A stretch of 5,969 nt of DNA from assembly GCF_049651565.1 (NCBI RefSeq), contig NZ_JBASCI010000079.1, forward strand, positions 1 through 5,969, given 5' to 3'. This DNA comes from Brooklawnia sp049651565. GTDB taxonomy: Bacteria > Actinomycetota > Actinomycetes > Propionibacteriales > Propionibacteriaceae. Positions within the stretch are counted from its first letter, which is position 1, and each line of letters starts with the position of its first letter. Below are positions 1 to 4,740 of the stretch, in pieces. The position numbers and the translations under genes were made by a program. The notes below the pieces were generated by a model. The model was given only the letters and a program-made list of their open reading frames with translations, did not search any database and was not told the DNA's origin.

Positions 1-99
1 GCCTTGCCGGGGGCGGCTCGCCGCGATGAACGGGCTATCGGCCGAATTGGCGCGAACCTCGGCAACCGCAGCGGTCTGCGGGGTGGCGTCCGCGGTCAT
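1..99 (-). CDS. Possible N-terminus of uroporphyrinogen decarboxylase (HemE), partial, runs off left edge
   Basis: An open minus-strand frame starts at an ATG at 99-97 and runs without a stop to base 1, giving 33 residues. The last part reads DSPFIAASRPRQG. From memory, actinobacterial HemE proteins carry a short N-terminal extension and then a D-S-x-F-[LI]-x-A-[CS]-R segment just before the PVWFMRQAGR motif, which would lie outside the window. HemE converts uroporphyrinogen III to coproporphyrinogen III in cytoplasmic heme synthesis. Third codon positions are mostly G/C within these 33 codons and less so upstream, which fits a start near 99. An in-frame ATG at 129-127 is an alternative start. 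Neither ATG has a Shine-Dalgarno or a leaderless-type -10. The same wobble bias also fits a plus-strand frame ending with TGA at 164-166, so neither the strand nor the identity is secure. Confidence 0.4.
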   Translation of the reverse strand, partial: MTADATPQTAAVAEVRANSADSPFIAASRPRQG

Positions 100-116
100 G
101 CCGCGTCGCGGCGAGC

Positions 117-128
117 TGGCTGCAGCCA
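117..128. repeat. 12-bp perfect palindrome TGGCTGCAGCCA (copy 1)
   Basis: The twelve bases are identical to their own reverse complement. A near copy, TGGCTGCAGTCA, occurs at 240-251. This copy nearly abuts a possible minus-strand ATG at 129-127. It could be a dimeric regulator site or chance in GC-rich DNA. Confidence 0.4.
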
Positions 129-239
129 TCTCGTCGGCGATACCGCGGCGCGCGACCGCTTCCTGAGCTCGCCGACAGCGCGCGGTTGAAGCAGTGACCA
201 GCGAGTACTGGGTGGCGTCGTGGTCTTCGGGTAGTGCCC

Positions 240-251
240 TGGCTGCAGTCA
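240..251. repeat. 12-bp near-palindrome TGGCTGCAGTCA (copy 2)
   Basis: This differs by one base from the perfect palindrome at 117-128, and the two starts are 123 bp apart. Both copies lie between the possible leftward gene and dxs. Function is unknown. Confidence 0.35.
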
Positions 252-268
252 ATCGATGTCCTCGGATA

Positions 269-334
269 TGGGACGAGTCCTTGTCCCTCGCCCTGAATCT
301 GAGAAAACAGTAAGTTCCGTTAAGACTCGTCCCA
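269..334. repeat. 11-bp perfect inverted repeat with 44-bp spacer
   Basis: The left arm at 269-279 (TGGGACGAGTC) is the exact reverse complement of the right arm at 324-334 (GACTCGTCCCA). The spacer is comparatively A+T-rich. The right arm overlaps the -35 element (330-335) of a candidate leftward promoter. It also sits about 115 bp upstream of the dxs ATG. Two binding half-sites or a long-loop hairpin are both possible. There is no T-run to suggest an intrinsic terminator. Confidence 0.55.
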
Positions 335-335
335 A
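307..335 (-). promoter_or_regulatory. Candidate leftward sigma-70-type promoter
   Basis: Read on the minus strand, TTGGGA (335-330) is followed after 17 bp by TACTGT (312-307). This compares with the consensus TTGACA-N17-TATAAT and fits the actinobacterial TAnnnT -10 form. Transcription would begin near 300 and run toward the possible hemE start at 99, leaving an untranslated leader of about 200 nt. The long leader is a weakness of this assignment. Confidence 0.3.
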
Positions 336-420
336 AGAATCTGGCAACCGGCGCGTCGGGGTTGCCAAGCGCAACTGGCCACCACGGCAACGCACACGGC
401 TGGCGCGGTCCGGTGCGATC

Positions 421-448
421 GGGTTGGGCAGGCGGATAAAGTCAACCC
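421..448. repeat. 6-bp inverted repeat bracketing the dxs -10
   Basis: GGGTTG at 421-426 and CAACCC at 443-448 are exact reverse complements separated by 16 bp. They bracket the TAAAGT hexamer, and the right arm abuts the dxs ATG. This is an operator-like position, but a 6-bp pair could be chance. Confidence 0.3.
437..448 (+). promoter_or_regulatory. dxs promoter -10, leaderless geometry
   Basis: TAAAGT (437-442) matches the actinobacterial -10 pattern TAnnnT and ends exactly 6 nt before the ATG at 449. Transcription would therefore start at or next to the A of the start codon. No Shine-Dalgarno precedes dxs, which agrees with a leaderless mRNA. No good -35 is visible at 16-18 bp spacing. 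Confidence 0.55.
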
Positions 449-2362
449 ATGTCACTGTTGGAGACGATCAACCAGCCGCGTGACGTGCGCGCGCTGGCGC
501 GCGATCAGCTTCCCGGCCTGGCCGCCGAGATCAGGGAGTTCTTGATCACGCACGTGAGTCGCACCGGGGGGCATCTCGGGCCGAACCTGGGGGTGGTCGA
601 ACTGACCATCGCCCTGCACCGCGTCTTCGACTCCCCGCACGATCCGATCATCTTCGACACCGGGCACCAGAGCTACGTGCACAAGCTCCTCACCGGCCGT
701 CGCGACGGCTTCACCTCACTGCGCCAGCAGGGCGGGGTCTCCGGTTATCCGTCCCGGGCCGAATCCGAGCACGACTGGATGGAGAACTCCCACGCCTCCA
801 CCGCGCTCAGCTGGGCAGAAGGACTGGCCCGCGGCTTCCGGCTGCGCGGTGAGACCGACCGCACGGTGGTGGCCGTGGTCGGTGACGGCGCGCTGACCGG
901 TGGAATGGCCTGGGAGGCGCTCAACAACATCGCCATCGACGAGTCGCTGCCGCTGGTGATCGTCGTCAACGACAACGGACGCTCCTACTCGCCAACCGTG
1001 GGTGGGCTGTCCCGGCACCTCTCGCTGGTCCGTGCCGACCCGCGCTACGAACAGACCCTCGAGATCCTCAAGACCACGATCCGGCGCGGCACCCTCGGGC
1101 GGCAGACCTACGACCTGCTGCACGGCATGAAGAGCGGCATCAAGGACGTGCTCGCCCCCCAGATGCTGTTCAGCGACCTGGGGTTGAAGTACCTGGGGCC
1201 GATCGACGGCCACGACACAGGTGTCTTGATCGACCTGCTGCGGCAGGCCAAGGGCTTCGGTGGGCCGGTCATCGTCCATGCAGTCACCCAGAAGGGGCGC
1301 GGCTTCCGGGCCGCCGAACTCAACGAGAAGGACCACTTCCACGCCGTCGGCTGCATCAACTCCACCACCGGCGAGCCGATCAGCGCGTCAGGGCACACCA
1401 CCTGGACCGACGCGTTCGCCCAGGAGATGGTCGAGATCGGTGAGGACCACCCAGAGGTGGTCGCCCTCACCGCAGCCATGCTGCACCCGGTCGGCCTGGG
1501 CCGGTTCGCCGCCGCGTACCCGGATCGGGTCTTCGACGTGGGGATCGCCGAGCAGCACGCCATGGCCTGCGCCGCGGGCCTGGCCAGCGCGGGCCTGCAC
1601 CCGGTTTTCGCGGTCTACTCGACCTTCCTCAACCGCGCATTCGACCAACTCCTGATGGACGTCGGGTTGCACCGACTCGGGGTGACCATCGTGCTCGACC
1701 GGGCCGGCGTCACCGGGCCGGACGGCCCCAGCCACAACGGGGTCTGGGACGTCTCCATCGCCGGCATCGTGCCCGGGCTGCGGCTGGCCAGCCCCCGCGA
1801 CCAGCAGCGGCTGAGTGACGCGCTGCGGCTGGCCATCACGGTGGACGACGCCCCGACCCTGATCCGTTACAGCAAGGAGAAGCTGCCCGACCCGATGCCG
1901 GCAGCCAGCCACCGCAACGGCCTCGACCTGCTGTCGTTCGACTCCGACGCCCGCGTCCTGATCGTCGCCTGGGGGGCGATGTGCGGCCCGGCCGTGCACG
2001 TCGCCGAACTGCTGCGCGCCCAGGGCATCGCCGCCACCGTGGTCGACCCGGTCTGGGCGCTACCGGTGAACGATGCGCTGGTCGAGCTGGCCGGCCAGCA
2101 CGAACTGGTCGTCACCATCGAGGACAACCTGGTCATCGGCGGGCTCGGCTCCCGACTCGAACTGGCGATGGACGCCGCCGAGGTGGAGGTGCCGATGCGG
2201 CAGTTCGGCGTCCCGCAGCGCTACCTGGACGCCGGCTCCCGCGGGGAGGTGCTGGCCGAGATCGGGCTCACCCCGCAGTCGGTCGCCCGGCAGGTGGTCG
2301 CGACGGTCAGCCGACTCGACGAGCCCTCAATCGAGCAACTCGACCACGAGCGGAGCAACTAG
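449..2362 (+). CDS. dxs: 1-deoxy-D-xylulose-5-phosphate synthase
   Basis: This cytoplasmic thiamine-diphosphate enzyme condenses pyruvate with glyceraldehyde 3-phosphate to DXP, the entry step of the MEP isoprenoid pathway. The 637 residues fit the usual family length. In the N-terminal domain, TGGHLGPNLGVVELT (39-53) carries the conserved His42. The ThDP/Mg motif GDG (145-147) pairs with NDN (174-176), where Asp146 and Asn176 match the metal ligands. The pyrimidine-binding domain has GIAEQHA with catalytic Glu368, then YSTFLNRAFDQ (390-400) and DRAGVTGPDGPSHNG (417-431). A transketolase C-terminal domain (about 500-620) follows. The N-terminus MSLLETI is typical of actinobacterial DXS and supports the ATG at 449. 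There is no Shine-Dalgarno, and a -10 ends 6 nt upstream. The 3' end overlaps the convergent ribonuclease D gene by 36 bp. No catalytic residue that I could check is missing. Confidence 0.98.
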   Translation: MSLLETINQPRDVRALARDQLPGLAAEIREFLITHVSRTGGHLGPNLGVVELTIALHRVFDSPHDPIIFDTGHQSYVHKLLTGRRDGFTSLRQQGGVSGYPSRAESEHDWMENSHASTALSWAEGLARGFRLRGETDRTVVAVVGDGALTGGMAWEALNNIAIDESLPLVIVVNDNGRSYSPTVGGLSRHLSLVRADPRYEQTLEILKTTIRRGTLGRQTYDLLHGMKSGIKDVLAPQMLFSDLGLKYLGPIDGHDTGVLIDLLRQAKGFGGPVIVHAVTQKGRGFRAAELNEKDHFHAVGCINSTTGEPISASGHTTWTDAFAQEMVEIGEDHPEVVALTAAMLHPVGLGRFAAAYPDRVFDVGIAEQHAMACAAGLASAGLHPVFAVYSTFLNRAFDQLLMDVGLHRLGVTIVLDRAGVTGPDGPSHNGVWDVSIAGIVPGLRLASPRDQQRLSDALRLAITVDDAPTLIRYSKEKLPDPMPAASHRNGLDLLSFDSDARVLIVAWGAMCGPAVHVAELLRAQGIAATVVDPVWALPVNDALVELAGQHELVVTIEDNLVIGGLGSRLELAMDAAEVEVPMRQFGVPQRYLDAGSRGEVLAEIGLTPQSVARQVVATVSRLDEPSIEQLDHERSN

Positions 2363-3580
2363 CTCCCGCTGCCAGGGCCGGACGCCCAGCCCGGCCAACT
2401 GCTCGTCGATCGCCTCGACGCTGAGCGGGCTGGGCGGCTGCCAGAGCAACTGCCGCAACGCGTCCGGTGCGATCAGGTTCTCCACCGGCAACTGCAGCTC
2501 CTCGGCCAGTGCAACCACCGCCGGACGCACCTTCGACCAGCGCTCCCACGCGTCCGGATTGGCCCGCTGCCAGTTGCGTGGCATCGGGATCCCGTTGCCG
2601 GTCAACCGCAGGGGCGGCAGCTCGGCAGAGGTCATCGCCGCCACCCGGTCGAGCACGTTCCGCCAGATCGACTGGTACTGCCGGGCCTGCCGGCGCCGAA
2701 AACCCTCGACCTGACCCATCTCTCGGGCGTTCGGCACCGCCGGATGCCGCTTGGTGATCATCGCGGCCAGAGTGCTGATCGCGGCATCGGGCAGGACGCG
2801 ACCGGGCGCCTGGTTGGTGCGGTGCGCGACCTCGTCGCGGGCCAGCCAGAGCTCCCGCACCACCGCCAGGCCGCGCGGCGTGCGCACCTGGTGGCTGCCG
2901 GATACCCGCCGCCAACGATCCGGCCGCTCGGCGGGTGGCTCCAGCGCCCACCGGCACAGGTAGTCGAACTCCTGCCGGGCCCAGTCGAGCTTGCCAGCCT
3001 GCCGCAGTTCGACGGTCAGCTTCTCGCGCAACTCGTGCAGCAGTTCAACGTCCAGCGCCGCGTAGACCAGCCAGTCGCGCGGGATGGGACGCCGCGACCA
3101 GTCGACCGCCGAGTGCTCCTTCAGCAGCCGAACCCCGCAGTAGCGTTCCGCCATTGCGCCGAGACTCGCCTTTGGCAGGCCGAGCAGCCGGCCGGCCAGC
3201 TCGGTGTCGAACAGTCTCGTCGGCCGCAACCCGAGCTCAACCAGGTTGGGCAGGTCCTGGGTGGCGGCGTGCAGGATCCACTCCTCATCGGCAATCAGAT
3301 CCCGAAGTGCGGCGAAGTGGGCGACCTCGGCGTCCGGGGTCTCGAACGCGATGGGGTCGATCAGGAAGGTGCCCGAGCCTGGTCTGCGCAGTTGCACCAG
3401 GTAGGCCTTGGCGTAGTAGCGGTAGCTCTGGGCGCGCTCGACATCCACCGCGATCGGCCCACTGCCGGCCGCCAGCGCGGCCAGCGTCGCGCGGCGTCCC
3501 TCGGCGGTGTCGACCACGTCGGGCACACCGTCGGCCGGTTCGGTCAGCACGGGCAGGTCTTCGGGCGGCGGTTGCGCCAT
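2327..3580 (-). CDS. rnd: Ribonuclease D family 3'-5' exonuclease with HRDC domain
   Basis: This is a probable DEDDy 3'-5' exoribonuclease of 417 residues, which in the known family trims tRNA and other stable-RNA 3' ends. Three exonuclease motifs are visible. Exo I is AVDVERA with Asp46 and Glu48. Exo II is LHAATQDLPNL with His104 and Asp109. Exo III is VYAALDVEL with Tyr173 and Asp177. An HRDC nucleic-acid-binding domain follows at about 233-316 (RTPRGLAVVRELWLARDE), with a second helical C-terminal part that may be a divergent HRDC copy as in E. coli RNase D. The ATG at 3580 shares one base with the stop of DUF3000 (TGATG), and GGAG lies 5 nt before it, implying translational coupling. The frame stays open upstream to 3940, but that part is antisense-type sequence within the DUF3000 gene in another frame. 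The 3' end overlaps dxs. Confidence 0.93.
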   Translation of the reverse strand: MAQPPPEDLPVLTEPADGVPDVVDTAEGRRATLAALAAGSGPIAVDVERAQSYRYYAKAYLVQLRRPGSGTFLIDPIAFETPDAEVAHFAALRDLIADEEWILHAATQDLPNLVELGLRPTRLFDTELAGRLLGLPKASLGAMAERYCGVRLLKEHSAVDWSRRPIPRDWLVYAALDVELLHELREKLTVELRQAGKLDWARQEFDYLCRWALEPPAERPDRWRRVSGSHQVRTPRGLAVVRELWLARDEVAHRTNQAPGRVLPDAAISTLAAMITKRHPAVPNAREMGQVEGFRRRQARQYQSIWRNVLDRVAAMTSAELPPLRLTGNGIPMPRNWQRANPDAWERWSKVRPAVVALAEELQLPVENLIAPDALRQLLWQPPSPLSVEAIDEQLAGLGVRPWQRELVAPLVVELLD

Positions 3581-4167
3581 CAACGCTCCAGCCGCGAGGT
3601 CAACGCGATCACACCGTCCGGCAGCGGCGGCAGCCCGGCGGTGGTGCACAGCAGCGCCTGCCAGGCCGCCAACTGCGGGGTGATGTCGTGGTCCGCCATC
3701 TCGGGTGTCCAGGACGCGCGGATCTCGACCTCGGCCCGGTCGGGTTCGTCGGCCAGCTCGCCGAAGCTGCGGCTCGAAACCGCGGTGACGGTGCCGGAGG
3801 CGTCGTGGTACTCGGCCCCGGCGCTGTGCAGGGACTCGGTCAGCCAGGTCCACCCCACCTCGGCCAGCAGGGGATCGGTCACCATCTCCAGGTCGACGTC
3901 GGCGTGCGCGTAGCTGACGCACCGGTAGGTGCCGTTCCATGCCGGGTTGCCGCTCGGATCATGCAGCACGATCAACCGGCCGGTGCCGATCTCGGCCTTG
4001 TCGGCCGAGTGGACGACGGCCTCGATCGCGTAGGCGTGCGGGGCGATGCGCTGGGGAGCCGGAATCTCCTCCACAGTCAGCTCCGGGCGCCAGCGGAACA
4101 GCTCAATGGCGTCCTGCACGCGCCAGAAAGTTCCGCCGGTCATTGACGACTGCAGCTTCCGAAGCAC
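3580..4167 (-). CDS. DUF3000 family protein, function unknown
   Basis: This 195-residue protein matches what I recall of DUF3000, an actinobacterial family of unknown function usually next to ribonuclease D and often near hemE. Supporting features are the N-terminal FWRVQDAIELFRWRPELTVE followed by IPAPQRIAPHAYAIEA (about 36-51). A central RLIVLHDPSGNPAWNGTYR (about 64-82) follows. No signal peptide, membrane helix or catalytic motif is evident, so it is probably cytoplasmic. The GTG at 4167-4165 is preferred because TAGGCT lies 7 nt upstream in leaderless position. The ATG at 4143-4141 (residue 9) is the alternative, and neither has a good Shine-Dalgarno. Its stop overlaps the ribonuclease D start by one base, so the two are almost certainly co-transcribed. 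M. tuberculosis Rv2680-Rv2681 is the likely equivalent pair. The biochemical role is unknown. Confidence 0.85.
   Translation of the reverse strand: MLRKLQSSMTGGTFWRVQDAIELFRWRPELTVEEIPAPQRIAPHAYAIEAVVHSADKAEIGTGRLIVLHDPSGNPAWNGTYRCVSYAHADVDLEMVTDPLLAEVGWTWLTESLHSAGAEYHDASGTVTAVSSRSFGELADEPDRAEVEIRASWTPEMADHDITPQLAAWQALLCTTAGLPPLPDGVIALTSRLER
3586..3589 (-). promoter_or_regulatory. Ribosome binding site for ribonuclease D
   Basis: GGAG on the minus strand lies within the last codons of the DUF3000 gene, 5 nt ahead of the ATG at 3580. Together with the TGATG junction it fixes this start rather than any upstream in-frame start. Confidence 0.65.
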
Positions 4168-4180
4168 ACGCCCGAGCCTA
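4168..4180 (-). promoter_or_regulatory. Candidate promoter -10 for DUF3000-rnd
   Basis: On the minus strand TAGGCT (4180-4175) fits TAnnnT and ends 7 nt before the GTG at 4167. This is nearly the spacing seen before the three plus-strand genes. It lies just beyond the hairpin that follows msrB, which fits a separate transcript for DUF3000-rnd. No clear -35 is visible. Confidence 0.35.
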
Positions 4181-4211
4181 CGCAGCAGCCCACTTCGGGC
4201 CGGGTAGACGC

Positions 4212-4240
4212 GCCGGGACGCCCCCGGCAGGGCGTCCGGC
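4212..4240 (-). terminator. GC-rich hairpin after msrB, probable terminator
   Basis: The arms at 4212-4223 (GCCGGGACGCCC) and 4230-4240 (GGGCGTCCGGC) pair over 11 bp with one bulged base around a 6-nt loop. The hairpin starts 17 nt past the msrB stop, in the gap before DUF3000. It lacks a U-run on either strand, as is common for actinobacterial terminators, so termination efficiency is uncertain. Confidence 0.55.
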
Positions 4241-4257
4241 CGCCACCTCTCACCGGC

Positions 4258-4683
4258 CTACTCAGCCGGGGAGAGGGTGAGGCTGATCGAGTTGATGCAG
4301 TAGCGCAGGTCGGTGGGGGTGTCATAGCCCTCGCCGGCGAAGACGTGGCCGAGGTGGGAGTCGCAGTTGGTGCAGCGCACCTCGACGCGCGGCCTGCCCG
4401 GTATCGAACGGTCCTCCAGGTAACGGACGCGGTCCTCGGCGAGCGGCGCGAAGAAGCTCGGCCAACCGCAGTTGGAGTGGAACTTGGTGGTGCTGCGGAA
4501 CAGCTCCGCACCACAGGCCCGGCAGCGGTAGACGCCCTCGGTCTCGGTGTCGGTGTACTCGCCGACGAACGGACGCTCGGTGCCCGCCTCGCGCAGCACG
4601 TGGAACTCCTCGGGGCTCAGCTTGACCCGCCACTGGTCCTCGGTCATCCGGAAGTTGCCATCCCCGGGCAGCGAATTGGTCAC
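4258..4683 (-). CDS. msrB: Peptide-methionine (R)-S-oxide reductase MsrB
   Basis: This zinc-containing cytoplasmic enzyme reduces methionine-R-sulfoxide in oxidised proteins, with thioredoxin as the usual reductant. The 141 residues make up one complete SelR/MsrB domain. Two CxxC zinc pairs are present, Cys54/Cys57 (CRAC) and Cys104/Cys107 (CTNC). NCGWPSF (71-77) holds Cys72, the likely resolving cysteine. SHLGHVF (109-115) follows, and RYCINS (127-132) carries the catalytic Cys129. The protein is therefore the Cys form and not a selenoprotein. The GTG at 4683 is chosen because AAAGGAG lies 5 nt upstream; the open frame continues to 5130 but that part is antisense to the polymerase gene. msrB is divergent from the polymerase across 57 bp. 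A hairpin follows its stop, so it is probably transcribed alone. M. tuberculosis msrB (Rv2674) lies in the same wider neighbourhood. Confidence 0.97.
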   Translation of the reverse strand: MTNSLPGDGNFRMTEDQWRVKLSPEEFHVLREAGTERPFVGEYTDTETEGVYRCRACGAELFRSTTKFHSNCGWPSFFAPLAEDRVRYLEDRSIPGRPRVEVRCTNCDSHLGHVFAGEGYDTPTDLRYCINSISLTLSPAE

Positions 4684-4688
4684 GGTCT

Positions 4689-4695
4689 CTCCTTT
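4689..4695 (-). promoter_or_regulatory. Strong Shine-Dalgarno for msrB
   Basis: AAAGGAG on the minus strand sits 5 nt before the GTG at 4683. It is the best ribosome binding site in the window and decides the GTG start. It contrasts with the plus-strand genes, which have none. Confidence 0.85.
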
Positions 4696-4706
4696 CTGCG
4701 CGTTCC

Positions 4707-4712
4707 AGCATA
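4707..4712 (-). promoter_or_regulatory. Candidate msrB promoter -10
   Basis: TATGCT on the minus strand (4712-4707) fits TAnnnT and would start transcription near 4700. The short leader of about 17 nt would contain the Shine-Dalgarno. No recognisable -35 is present. It lies 16 bp from the opposing polymerase -10, so the two promoters overlap. Confidence 0.45.
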
Positions 4713-4713
4713 T

Positions 4714-4723
4714 GTGGGCCCAC
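4714..4723. repeat. 10-bp palindrome GTGGGCCCAC between divergent promoters
   Basis: This perfect palindrome lies between the opposing -10 elements of msrB (4707-4712) and the polymerase (4729-4734). It is well placed to act as a shared operator, but no known regulator motif was recognised. Confidence 0.4.
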
Positions 4724-4728
4724 CCACC

Positions 4729-4740
4729 TACCCTTTCTGC
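4729..4740 (+). promoter_or_regulatory. Candidate leaderless promoter -10 of the polymerase gene
   Basis: TACCCT (4729-4734) fits TAnnnT and ends exactly 6 nt before the ATG at 4741, the same geometry as at dxs. There is no Shine-Dalgarno; the bases before the ATG are pyrimidine-rich. No -35 was identified. Confidence 0.45.

Larger units (their letters stand above)
100..448. other. Non-coding region upstream of dxs, possibly divergent from hemE
   Basis: No convincing gene lies here. Open frames exist on both strands, but they are Arg/Gly-rich, lack ribosome binding sites and show no steady third-position GC bias. The part around 295-330 is clearly richer in A+T than its surroundings, as expected for a control region. 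It holds an 11-bp inverted repeat, two copies of a 12-bp palindrome-like motif, a candidate leftward promoter and the dxs promoter, each listed separately. No tRNA fold, riboswitch or CRISPR repeat was recognised. Confidence 0.6.

Noticed and set aside
2..166. Plus-strand frame ending in TGA at 164-166, as the tail of an incoming gene.
   Set aside because: It shares its wobble position with the minus-strand frame, so the GC bias supports both equally. The Ala/Ser-rich tail resembles no family I know, whereas the minus frame shows a possible HemE motif. It remains a real alternative.
4..189. Plus-strand open frame of 61 codons.
   Set aside because: Arg/Gly-rich composition typical of an out-of-frame reading of GC-rich DNA, a TTG start and no ribosome binding site.
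130..260. A possible cobalamin riboswitch on the minus strand, suggested by GCCACCC and AGCCAGG stretches.
   Set aside because: The B12 box and the core ordering are not preserved, and no consistent fold could be drawn.
249..483. Open frames of about 70 codons on both strands just before dxs.
   Set aside because: They overlap the A+T-rich control region and the dxs start, have no ribosome binding site and match no family.
1260..1999. Plus- and minus-strand open frames inside dxs.
   Set aside because: They are shadows of dxs, Arg-, Gly- or Ser-rich and without family resemblance.
2744..3913. Long plus-strand open frame (389 codons) opposite ribonuclease D and DUF3000.
   Set aside because: It is antisense to two well-supported genes that carry catalytic motifs or a recognised family pattern, and open frames of this length are common opposite GC-rich genes.
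3581..3940. N-terminal extension of ribonuclease D by 120 codons.
   Set aside because: The stretch is within the DUF3000 gene in another frame. The TGATG junction with GGAG marks 3580 as the start.
4345..4740. N-terminal extension of the polymerase, including an apparent fusion.
   Set aside because: It is antisense to msrB, and conserved family sequence begins just after the ATG at 4741.
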